DNA of 64,000 bases from Cardinium endosymbiont of Culicoides punctatus (GTDB lineage Bacteria; Bacteroidota; Bacteroidia; Cytophagales; Amoebophilaceae). Within the stretch, counting starts at the first letter, position 1. Each line of letters opens with the position of its first letter. The stretch covers positions 52,042 to 116,041 of the forward strand of contig NZ_QWJI01000001.1 in assembly GCF_004354815.1 (NCBI RefSeq). Direction: 5' to 3'. The notes under the pieces were generated by a model. It saw only the letters and a program-made list of their open reading frames with translations, ran no database searches and was not told the DNA's origin. Positions 56,606-64,000 of this stretch are shown here, piece after piece. Both the position numbers and the translations under genes were made by a program.

Positions 56606-57646
56606 ATGAGCCGATTAGGGGCAATTAAACCTGAGCAGGAAGGTACTTGTTCATATACCTCTAAAGTGGACTTATCACCGTTTTATCTAGGATGGTATGA
56701 GACGATGTTGCTTATTCGAAGATTTGAAGATAAGGCAGCCCAGCTCTATGGACAACAAAAAATTAAAGGCTTTTGTCATCTCTATAACGGGCAAGAAGCA
56801 TGTGTGGCAGGTGCTGTAACTGCTTTACGTAAAGAGGATAAATACATTACTGCTTATCGTGATCATGCCCATCCTATTGCTCTAGGCACTGACCCTAAAT
56901 ACATTATGGCAGAACTATATGGTAAATCTACTGGTATTTCTAAAGGATATGGTGGCTCCATGCACTTATTTGACAAAGAACACCACTTCTTTGGGGGTCA
57001 TGCCATTGTAGGAGGACAGATTCCTTTAGGTGTAGGTATTGCATTTGCTGAAAAATACAATAAAACAGATAATCTATGCATTGCATTTATGGGAGATGGA
57101 GCAGTACGTCAAGGAGCTGTCCATGAAGCATTTAATTTAGCCATGCTCTATAGTTTACCCATAATTTTTGTGATAGAGAACAATGGGTATTCCATGGGTA
57201 CTTCGTTAGAACGTAGTTCTAATGTAACAGCACTTTATCAAATAGGTGCTGGTTATAACATGGATGCTAAACAAGTAGATGGGCTATGTGTGGAAGATGT
57301 ACATGGTGCCGTTCAAGACGCTGCAGAAAAAGCAAGAAAGGGCATACCAAACCTATTAGAGTTTGTAACTTACCGTTACAGAGGGCATTCTATGTCTGAC
57401 CCTGCCAATTATCGTACCAAAGAAGAAGTAGAATCTTATAAAGATCAAGATCCTATTCTCAAGATTCAAAGACTAATACTTGAAAAAAAAGTTGGAAATG
57501 AATCCGATTTAAGCAGTATCAATGATAGGGTTAAAGCAAAAATAGCAGAAGCAATAAATTTTGCAGAAACATCTCCGTTTCCAGATCCAGCAACTGTTTA
57601 TCATTATATTTACAAACAAGACAATTATCCATTTCTTCAGAATTAA
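56606..57646 (+). CDS. pdhA: Pyruvate dehydrogenase E1 component, alpha subunit
   Basis: 346 residues from ATG 56606; a GTG at 56576 would add ten. The TPP site is MGDGAVRQGAVHEAFNLA, with ENNGYSMGTS completing it. Other family marks are KGFCHLYNGQEA, AYRDHAHP and the loop YRGHSMSDPANYRTKEEV. With E1 beta it decarboxylates pyruvate for acetyl-CoA synthesis. The beta subunit, E2 and E3 are not in the window. A TPR gene begins five bases after its stop. Confidence 0.94.
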   Translation: MSRLGAIKPEQEGTCSYTSKVDLSPFYLGWYETMLLIRRFEDKAAQLYGQQKIKGFCHLYNGQEACVAGAVTALRKEDKYITAYRDHAHPIALGTDPKYIMAELYGKSTGISKGYGGSMHLFDKEHHFFGGHAIVGGQIPLGVGIAFAEKYNKTDNLCIAFMGDGAVRQGAVHEAFNLAMLYSLPIIFVIENNGYSMGTSLERSSNVTALYQIGAGYNMDAKQVDGLCVEDVHGAVQDAAEKARKGIPNLLEFVTYRYRGHSMSDPANYRTKEEVESYKDQDPILKIQRLILEKKVGNESDLSSINDRVKAKIAEAINFAETSPFPDPATVYHYIYKQDNYPFLQN

Positions 57647-57651
57647 ACTTT

Positions 57652-58350
57652 ATGAAAATAATAGACATAAACAGTATACCTAGAAAACAAAACACTACAC
57701 AGAAAATAGCCCATAGTGAACGTGAAAAAATAGCATTTTCTATAAAGCGTAGAAAACGAAGGATTTATATAATTAGCTTGCTTGTTATAGTGCTTTCTAG
57801 CAGTTTATCCGGATGGCACTTTTATCAAGAGAAAAAGGATATAAAAGCGCAAAATGATAGCTTCCAAGCTGTCTATTATTTTGAAGCGGAAGATTTTAAT
57901 AAAGCGCTGGAGGGAGATGGGATGCACAAAGGCCTTTTAGAAGTAGTTAAATCATATCCTTATACCAAAACAGCAAATTTATTAAACCTTTATATAGGCG
58001 TTGCTTATATGCATCAAAAAGCATACGATAAAGCGCTTCAATTTTTAAATAGATCTCATTTTAAAGATCTTATTTTACAAGCACGTGCCTGGTGTGTAAT
58101 GGGCGATGTGTATAGTGAACAAGGCAATCACAAACAAGCAGCAACTTACTATATGAAGGCAGCACATTACAAAACAAATAGTGTCTATTCTCCTGGATAC
58201 CTGGTTAAAGCTGCTATTGCCTTTGAATCCGTAAATCAGTATAAAGATGCTTACCACTGCTACCAAGAGATTGTAGAAAAATTTCCAGAATCCCATTATG
58301 GGAATGATATAGCGCTGAAAGAAGCAAGCAGGTTGTCCGCATTATTATAG
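57652..58350 (+). CDS. Membrane-anchored TPR protein
   Basis: 232 residues. A basic N-terminus (KRRKRR, 33-38) and one transmembrane helix (about 39-55) anchor a periplasmic tail of tetratricopeptide-like helices (for example LYIGVAYMHQKAYDKALQFLNRS, AWCVMGDVYSEQGNHKQAATYYMKAA and AAIAFESVNQYKDAYHCYQEIVEKFPES). The pattern matches YfgM-like/TPR_21 proteins that attend envelope protein folding. It is probably in one transcript with pdhA and with recJ downstream. Confidence 0.8.
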   Translation: MKIIDINSIPRKQNTTQKIAHSEREKIAFSIKRRKRRIYIISLLVIVLSSSLSGWHFYQEKKDIKAQNDSFQAVYYFEAEDFNKALEGDGMHKGLLEVVKSYPYTKTANLLNLYIGVAYMHQKAYDKALQFLNRSHFKDLILQARAWCVMGDVYSEQGNHKQAATYYMKAAHYKTNSVYSPGYLVKAAIAFESVNQYKDAYHCYQEIVEKFPESHYGNDIALKEASRLSALL

Positions 58351-58384
58351 AGGGAGTATAGCATACAGTTTTAATACATCCTAA

Positions 58385-60163
58385 ATGTGTAAACGTTGGG
58401 TCATCCAATCTCCCAAGAAACAGGAGACAGTAGAGGCGCTCACCAAGGTACTGGGTACGCCTTTTTCTTTGTCTGCTATTTTAGTTCAAAGAGGAGTAAA
58501 TACGTTTGAGCAAGCTAAAAATTTTTTCCGTCCCTCTTTAGCAGCATTGCATAATCCCTTTTTGATGAAGGATATGGATAAGGCTATAGCACGTCTCATT
58601 CAAGCACTGGATAATAGAGAAAAAATATTAGTCTATGGTGACTATGATGTAGATGGCACTACAGCAGTGGCATTGGTTTATTCTTTTCTCAAAGAATTAC
58701 CCAATGTGCATGTAGGCTATTATGTCCCAGACCGGATGGTAGAAGGGTATGGCGTGTCTATGCAAGCCATAGAAAAAGCATATCAAGATGGCATTCATCT
58801 GATACTTACGCTAGACTGTGGCATCAAAGCACATACGTCTATTGCTAGAGCTGTAGAACTAGGCATAGATGTAATTGTCTGTGACCACCATGAAGCAGGA
58901 GACACCCTTCCTCCAGCATCTGCTATTTTAGATCCAAAGCAGCCCGATTGCCCCTATCCCTTTAAGGAGCTCTCGGGTTGTGGTATAGGTTTTAAATTAC
59001 TACAAGCCTTTTGCATAAGCAAAAGGTTAAAAGAAGCAACAATCTATCCTTACTTAGATCTTGTAGCAGTAAGTACTGCTTGTGACATAGTGCCATTAGT
59101 AGATGAAAACAGAATTTTAACTTACTATGGTATGAAGCAGTTAGAACGTTCTCCACGCCCAGGCCTACAAGCACTTATGCAGTTGGGGATGTTAACGAAT
59201 CCTATTACAATTTCTGATATTGTTTTTAAAATAGGCCCACGTATTAATGCTGCTGGACGCATGAGTCATGCTTCTTTAGCTGTTCAGTTATTGATAGAAA
59301 AAGAGCCATCTCAGGCCAAAAACTTGGCCAATGCTATCGACGAGCAAAACTTGCTAAGAAAAGAGATCGACTGTACCATTACACAAGAAGCGTTATCTAT
59401 CATTCAAAATACGATAAAACCTAAACAAAAAAAGAGTAATGTGCTCTTTAATCCAAATTGGCATAAAGGGATTATTGGTATTGTCGCTTCTCGCTGCATT
59501 GAGGAATACTATAGACCTACTATTATTTTAACACTTTCAGATGGGAAAGCTACAGGTTCAGCTCGGTCTGTTCCTGGATATAATATTTACGAAGCCATTG
59601 CTGCATGTAGCGAACTTTTATACCAGTATGGTGGACATGCTTTTGCGGCAGGATTGACCATGTCTACAGATAGTATACTTAAATTTCAAGAAAAATTTGA
59701 AAAAGTAGTAGCAGAAACAATAGATGAACAGCTCTTAATACCTCAACAGACCATTCATGCTATTATTCGATTTCAAGATATCACACACAAATTTGTAAAT
59801 ATTTTAATGCAAATGGCACCTTTTGGCGCAGGAAATCCAACGCCTGTATTTGTTAGCACAAAAGTTTATGCCCATACATACACCCTTCTTAAGGGAGCAC
59901 ACCTTAAATTAGAAGTATATCAAGAAGGGAGCAAACAGCGCTATGAAGCCATTGGTTTCAATTTTGCATCCTACGAATCTATTGTATCCAGTGGGCGACC
60001 ATTTTCTATAGCCTACACCATAGGCTATAATTATTACCATGGAAATAAATCTATACAACTGTTTTTAAAAGATATAAAAGAAGAGGATACAGATGTAAAT
60101 AATTGCACGACATCTCCTAGAAAAATGCAAAAACTGGAAGAAGAAATGCTTGATTTAAAATAA
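58385..60163 (+). CDS. recJ: Single-stranded-DNA-specific exonuclease RecJ
   Basis: 592 residues. DHH phosphoesterase motifs are YGDYDVDGT (84-92), LDCGIKAH (143-150) and VCDHHEAG (165-172). The DHHA1 part includes HKGIIGIVASR, GSARSVPGYNIYEA and YGGHAFAAGLT. RecJ digests single strands 5' to 3' in recombination and repair. The length is normal and the start at 58385 is supported by the usual KRWV-type beginning. Confidence 0.95.
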   Translation: MCKRWVIQSPKKQETVEALTKVLGTPFSLSAILVQRGVNTFEQAKNFFRPSLAALHNPFLMKDMDKAIARLIQALDNREKILVYGDYDVDGTTAVALVYSFLKELPNVHVGYYVPDRMVEGYGVSMQAIEKAYQDGIHLILTLDCGIKAHTSIARAVELGIDVIVCDHHEAGDTLPPASAILDPKQPDCPYPFKELSGCGIGFKLLQAFCISKRLKEATIYPYLDLVAVSTACDIVPLVDENRILTYYGMKQLERSPRPGLQALMQLGMLTNPITISDIVFKIGPRINAAGRMSHASLAVQLLIEKEPSQAKNLANAIDEQNLLRKEIDCTITQEALSIIQNTIKPKQKKSNVLFNPNWHKGIIGIVASRCIEEYYRPTIILTLSDGKATGSARSVPGYNIYEAIAACSELLYQYGGHAFAAGLTMSTDSILKFQEKFEKVVAETIDEQLLIPQQTIHAIIRFQDITHKFVNILMQMAPFGAGNPTPVFVSTKVYAHTYTLLKGAHLKLEVYQEGSKQRYEAIGFNFASYESIVSSGRPFSIAYTIGYNYYHGNKSIQLFLKDIKEEDTDVNNCTTSPRKMQKLEEEMLDLK

Positions 60164-60167
60164 TAGT

Positions 60168-60637
60168 ATGGTATTACCTAAAGAAAGCACTATACAACAT
60201 ATATTAGGAACGTCCGTTGGATCTTTTAACAAAACTGCTTTATCTACACAACAAATGCGCACATATAATCTACCCATGAAAGGTACAATCTATTTTGATT
60301 ATATTATGAATGGGAAAAAAAGTTTGAAGGTAGGGTAAATGCGCATACATGTGCAAAAATGGTGGTAGGTAATCACTTAAAATTGTTTGATAGACATGCA
60401 CAATGGGGTATTCTATGTGAAGTAACCAGCAAAGATATCTATGCTTCTTTTGAGGAGATGCTACAAAATAAAGGAGTCTTGCCTTTACTCCCACAGTTGG
60501 CATCTTTAGCAACTCATGTTTCCAATGAAGAACTCTTTAAACGCGCAGCAAATATATACCATTCGTTCCCTGGTGCCCATAGGGTTCGCCAGTTTGGTGC
60601 AGTGGCGATTGGCGTAAAGTATCTTCAAAAGATTTAA
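60168..60637 (+). pseudogene. Frameshifted hypothetical protein gene
   Basis: Frame 1 from ATG 60168 reads MVLPKESTIQHILG ... MKGTIYFDY and stops at 60336-60338. The other frame carries on from the same point: YEWEKKFEGRVNAHTCAKMVVGNHLKLFDRHAQWG ... VKYLQKI to 60637. Joined at FDY/YEWEKK (near 60298-60318) they give one protein of ~155 residues, so a one-base change has broken it. The family is not recognised. It starts four bases after recJ and was probably in the same operon. Confidence 0.65.
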
Positions 60638-60786
60638 TTCATCAAAAAGACTACGAATATGTGGACTAATATGAAAGTTAATATGCCATTATCTATAACC
60701 TATAGTTAGAAACTATGCGAAAATATTTATTAAGTTACCTATTTTAATAAATTCAATCAGGCAGTTGGAGACTAAACCATTACCAG

Positions 60787-62082
60787 CTATTTAATTTTTG
60801 CTCGACAAAGTGGACAAGTTGCTGTACTAGGTTTAATCCACTGATCTATACAATCTAAGTGAAATTTATGCTTGCATTTTAATGCTATTGCATGGTTATA
60901 CTCACTAGTATCCACTAATTCGGTATGACAAATAGAACATTTTCCATCCGCTTTAGTAACATCAATAGGATCAAAAATATATTTGAACGCTTTTGTTTTA
61001 TCCTGATTTTTCCTTGCCTTCTCTAAAAGCTCTTTGATTCTTTTGTGTTTTTGAGAACCCAATTTTGACAAAAATGCACCCCATTTTGTTGGTATAATAC
61101 CTTCTGGATTGGCTCCATAATTTAATAGTAACTCCACAATTTCTACATGGCCATCATGCACCGCTTCTGCAAGTGGGGTACGTCCGTAACGGTTTTTTTG
61201 TTCTAGATCTATAGTTGGATGCTCTAATAATATTTCTACCATGTCTGTAAGACCCCGATTAATGGCGTTGTTAAATGCAGTATTTCCATAATCACTTTTT
61301 TTATTGACATCAATTCTCTTGTCTCTTAATAGTAAACGTACTGCCTCTAGGTTATTACTGTCATGCCTAAGTTTGTAGCCATTTATACTCGCTTGTAATG
61401 GTAATAGCCCTGTTCTCGCAGGTTGATTTACATCTATATCTTTATGTGCTAAAAGGATCTTAAGAATAGGTATATCACCATTGTACATAGCTACATGGAG
61501 CGCACTGACCGGACCCTCTTCATAATCATCTGGTGTATCATCCAGGTTGTTCACATCTGTTCCATGTTCGAGCAATAGCTTTACCACATCCTCATCGTGT
61601 GCCCGAGTTGCTGTGGTTAGAGGAGTATCTATACATAGAGGACGAATAGTCATCAAAAGTTTACGTGGTACGTTAGGATTCGCACCTTGCTTCAATAAAA
61701 ATTGAATAATTTCTAGATATTTATCTTTGTCCTTTCCTTTAGCCATATGTCTATAGTAAATAGCAAGATATAAAATAGATTCTTGCACATAATCTACCAG
61801 ATCATCTGCATCTTGCCATAACCTTGTTTCTGTATTTGCAATGCTTTTTTTATCATCTTTATCTTTATACCTATCAAAAATTTCTTCTAGTTGCCGTATA
61901 TCTCCCTTTTGAATGGCTTCAATACCTTTTTTAGGAAGAGATACAGTCCATTTTTTTTCTTCTTGGTTATCAGTGTGTGTACTTGTAACATTTCTATTGC
62001 GTGCAATGCTTGTACACGTATTTATGCCAGTAATCATCCATACCATGGCTGAAAAGGTGATTGTTTTACAAATATGTTTCAT
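60787..62082 (-). CDS. Secreted ankyrin-repeat protein with C-terminal RING-H2 finger
   Basis: 431 residues. A signal-like N-terminus (about 1-27) is followed by about six ankyrin repeats (~80-350: TPLTTATRAHDEDVVKLLLEHG, SALHVAMYNGDIPILKILLAH, GNTAFNNAINRGLTDMVEILL, GRTPLAEAVHDGHVEIVELLL). The C-terminus is a complete C3H2C3 RING-H2: Cys382/385, Cys403, His405, His408, Cys411, Cys423/426, with Trp415 at the position used for E2 contact. RING-H2 domains act as ubiquitin E3 ligases in eukaryotes. A host-directed effector is the natural reading, as bacteria of this group lack a ubiquitin system. Confidence 0.9.
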   Translation of the reverse strand: MKHICKTITFSAMVWMITGINTCTSIARNRNVTSTHTDNQEEKKWTVSLPKKGIEAIQKGDIRQLEEIFDRYKDKDDKKSIANTETRLWQDADDLVDYVQESILYLAIYYRHMAKGKDKDKYLEIIQFLLKQGANPNVPRKLLMTIRPLCIDTPLTTATRAHDEDVVKLLLEHGTDVNNLDDTPDDYEEGPVSALHVAMYNGDIPILKILLAHKDIDVNQPARTGLLPLQASINGYKLRHDSNNLEAVRLLLRDKRIDVNKKSDYGNTAFNNAINRGLTDMVEILLEHPTIDLEQKNRYGRTPLAEAVHDGHVEIVELLLNYGANPEGIIPTKWGAFLSKLGSQKHKRIKELLEKARKNQDKTKAFKYIFDPIDVTKADGKCSICHTELVDTSEYNHAIALKCKHKFHLDCIDQWIKPSTATCPLCRAKIK

Positions 62083-62110
62083 AAATAAAATGTGTTAAAT
62101 ATTCTGAATA

Positions 62111-62222
62111 TAGACCATTCCGTAAGTACTAGGCCCACTTCAGTGGGCCTAAAATTCACTCAAAAGCCATCCATTATGTACAAAAAACTATGTTTTTATT
62201 CTAGGTACTTACGAAACAGGTA
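62111..62222. mobile_element. Short type-2 inverted-repeat element
   Basis: About 112 bp. The left end reads TAGACCATTCCGTAAGTAC and the right end, in reverse complement, TACCTGTTTCGTAAGTACC; core CGTAAGTAC is shared. TA stands at both edges. Inside is a perfect hairpin, AGGCCCACT-TC-AGTGGGCCT (62131-62150), also seen in part in the element at 17776. It lies upstream of the ankyrin-RING gene. Confidence 0.6.
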
Positions 62223-62249
62223 TTTAAGATGATTCGCTATAGTTAATAA

Positions 62250-63281
62250 CTAATCTGAATTGGACAAAATCTGAGCGGTTGTCCATGAAGACATTACTAT
62301 GGAAAACGAAGTGATCAAAAAGTGTGCACCAACCATACCTATTCGGTATGGTTGCTTGTTATCAGATTTAGTATAAGCATAGCAATATTTTCCTAATCGT
62401 ACTGCAAAAGCCGAAATTTGATCGGTAGTTGCACACCAAGTAGAAACTATTTTAGGATGATAGTTAGGTGTATCAGGAGAAACACTGGTAATAATAATGG
62501 CAGCAGTTCCATTTAAAAAAGCGGTCCATATACTGCTAGTCCTACACTTATGACGTAATATATGTACTCCAACTGTCATTAAGCTGATGCCTGCATTAGA
62601 CCAGGTAGTTAATAAATCTGCACGCTGAAAACCCTGTTGTAACTCAAGATACAACGCAACAGACATTAAAATAAGGTAAGTACCAGACTTTACCAAACTT
62701 AAGTGTGTTCCATGGTCTCTTCTAAAACTATAATACTCATGAGATTTTGATTTTCTCATATTACCAAAACAATACTTCAACCCAGCACCCAAGATATTTA
62801 TAGTAACACCTTTCGCAAATGCTATACTAGCGATAGGTAATTTCTGTTCTGCTGAGTTTTCTATAGGTGTTCTTATAGGATCATCATCTTTAGCAGTAAT
62901 GGATTTAAGCTTCTGATAATCAATAGCACCATTCACTATCGCCAGCTCTATTTCACCCATTCCTGGAAAAGAAATCTCAACATTATTAGAATTTAGGTTT
63001 TCCAATGAACTGTCATTACCTATAGTTACCTCTATAGGAAAAAATACTTGATTTAGATCAATGTCCGTGGGAACTATATTATTAGATAGTGCTACTGTGT
63101 CATTGGATAGCGGCAATGCCTGGCTTATAGGAGTTGCAAGTGTAGCTCCTGCTACAAGCGCTTTCTTTAATCCAATATTTTGAGTAACGCGCTTCTGACT
63201 ACAAGCGCCTAAAGCGTAAAATAACGTAATCCATAAGATGGATGTATACACATAATGTGTGAGTTTTCTTATATATTTCAT
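62250..63281 (-). CDS. Lipoprotein with C-terminal membrane helices, unknown function
   Basis: 343 residues from ATG at 63281, which places the lipobox LGAC at Cys27; a start at 63347 would give an implausible 22-residue basic extension. A Thr/Ser/Asn-rich exposed section (~40-130) is followed by several hydrophobic segments (YLILMSVALYLEL, AGISLMTVGVHIL, FLNGTAAIIITSV, MVGAHFLITSFSIVM). It does not match a family I recognise. It is probably an envelope protein. Confidence 0.65.
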   Translation of the reverse strand: MKYIRKLTHYVYTSILWITLFYALGACSQKRVTQNIGLKKALVAGATLATPISQALPLSNDTVALSNNIVPTDIDLNQVFFPIEVTIGNDSSLENLNSNNVEISFPGMGEIELAIVNGAIDYQKLKSITAKDDDPIRTPIENSAEQKLPIASIAFAKGVTINILGAGLKYCFGNMRKSKSHEYYSFRRDHGTHLSLVKSGTYLILMSVALYLELQQGFQRADLLTTWSNAGISLMTVGVHILRHKCRTSSIWTAFLNGTAAIIITSVSPDTPNYHPKIVSTWCATTDQISAFAVRLGKYCYAYTKSDNKQPYRIGMVGAHFLITSFSIVMSSWTTAQILSNSD

Positions 63282-63699
63282 TATCATTAAAAACTTACAT
63301 AAAAAACAACTTAATAACCTTCTATGAAGATATCTGCCCATAGGCAAAATATGTCTAAAAACAATCTAGCCTATTTCCACCTGAGTCCTTGTATATAAAA
63401 AAGTGCATATATATTTGCACGTTTTATACATCCTTTGTACCAATTCTTATGCAAATTATTACATTCCCATATCTAAATGGATATATACAAAAGAGCCCAT
63501 GTGTAGGAACGCATAGCATTTACGCTGCATGTGATGTGATGGATCACCAGCAACGGGAATAACTCTGGATCCTTATTAGTGATATAATGAAATTACATCA
63601 AATATGCAATAGGTGGAATATAATGGAAGATATATGTTAAGAAACTGGCTGAAAAATGAGCTACTCCTATAATTGGAAACCAAATCATTTTATGATATT
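63282..63699. other. Intergenic region, nothing recognisable
   Basis: A GTGCA-TATATATT-TGCAC hairpin (63402-63419) is the only clear structure. A GC-richer patch at 63490-63570 has no coding frame that could be followed on either strand. Confidence 0.4.
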
Positions 63700-63904
63700 T
63701 TAGGGCTGATGCGTCAAGTTGTTGTCTTTAACAATAGACATAATTTCTTCTTTAGAAAGGGTAGTAATATCTGCTATAGTATCTATATCCATACTTAATT
63801 GAAGCATCTTTAAGACAGTAGCATGACGTTCTTCTAGCTTTCCTTCTAACTTCCCTTTTTCTATTCCAATCTTTTCTCCTTCTATCTTCCCTTTCTCTAT
63901 TCCA
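63700..63904 (-). pseudogene. C-terminal end of an Rpn-family nuclease gene, cut by an insertion element
   Basis: The last ~68 residues, GIEKGKIEGEKIGIEKGKLEGK ... HATVLKMLQLSMDIDTIADITTLSKEEIMSIVKDNNL, match the end of the protein at 18051 (ALKMLQLNMDINTISDVTTLSKEEIISIVNENNL). The frame is broken at 63905 where CAGGACTTTCGC begins, so an element lies inside the repeated tail. The rest of the gene may continue beyond the window. Confidence 0.75.
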
Positions 63905-64000
63905 CAGGACTTTCGCAAAGTATTGAATAATTGATATTTTTGTAGTTATAGTTACTAACTTCAAATTATTGTACTCAACGATGAAAGTTACTACGCAACT
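63905..64000 (+). mobile_element. End of an insertion sequence with type-1 terminal repeat (continues outside)
   Basis: CAGGACTTTCGCAAAG starts here and is identical over 12 bases to the ends of the miniature elements at 27319 and 28513. An ATG at 63981 opens a frame (MKVTTQ) that runs off the edge, 76 bases from the terminus, the usual place for a transposase start. This may be the autonomous parent of the miniature elements. Confidence 0.6.

Noticed and set aside
1..64000. CRISPR array or rRNA operon
   Set aside because: No regularly spaced repeats with unique spacers and no rRNA-like stretches were seen. The EKG-type repeat at 18051 lies inside a protein.

Overview
The window is AT-rich DNA from a bacterium with a Bacteroidota gene set and a host-associated life style. 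Three things point to Bacteroidota: a MurF-alanine racemase fusion, an LpxC-FabZ fusion, and a Big_5-type lipoprotein beginning GGPPDETP. Intracellular life is suggested by ankyrin-repeat proteins (one with a RING-H2 finger), three lipoprotein AAA-ATPase/PD-(D/E)XK proteins, Rpn-type nucleases with degenerate copies, many small terminal-inverted-repeat elements, frameshifted genes and long AT-rich gaps. The best guess is an Amoebophilaceae endosymbiont (Cardinium/Amoebophilus type). This placement is an inference from gene content.

Layout. 1-16.8 kb is mostly housekeeping: two tandem trypsin-like/PDZ proteins (the first cut by the window edge), tRNA-His, mutL, AAA/nuclease lipoprotein copy 1, a RimL-like acetyltransferase, murF-alr, rsmH, hflX, bamA and queA. 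17-19 kb holds a small outer-membrane barrel, a miniature element and an Rpn-family nuclease. 19.3-28.7 kb is an accessory island: a GC-richer peptide gene with a double-glycine leader, a hairpin, a CPBP membrane protease, an ankyrin protein, a C39-peptidase ABC exporter, its HlyD partner, a second double-glycine peptide (Cys-rich), a second hairpin, a second CPBP protease and a lipoprotein acetyltransferase, the end of the island being bounded by two ~145 bp miniature elements. 28.7-36.8 kb: AAA/nuclease copy 2, an Rpn fragment, a metal-binding solute receptor, murC, ruvX and a large unknown lipoprotein.

37.2-47 kb: a 1158-residue protein joining a sodium:solute-symporter body, a decayed histidine-kinase-like region and an apparently intact (p)ppGpp-hydrolase HD domain; an ExoX-like exonuclease; lpxA and lpxC-fabZ; an MFS transporter; and a lipoprotein nuclease-like gene broken at an A10 and a G9 tract. 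47-64 kb: mfd, a truncated symporter paralogue, AAA/nuclease copy 3, rnhA, a Big_5 lipoprotein, tRNA-Ala, pdhA, a TPR protein, recJ, a frameshifted hypothetical gene, the secreted ankyrin-RING protein, a lipoprotein, and an Rpn gene cut by an insertion element running off the right edge.

The genes that appear to work together are the 19.4-27.4 kb set. Two different leader peptides fit the substrate rule of the C39 exporter between them, and each is followed by its own hairpin and CPBP protein, as expected for a bacteriocin-like secretion/immunity system with two peptide-protector pairs and one shared exporter. The envelope genes (murC, murF-alr, bamA, lpxA, lpxC-fabZ) indicate a retained outer membrane with lipid A and peptidoglycan precursor synthesis.
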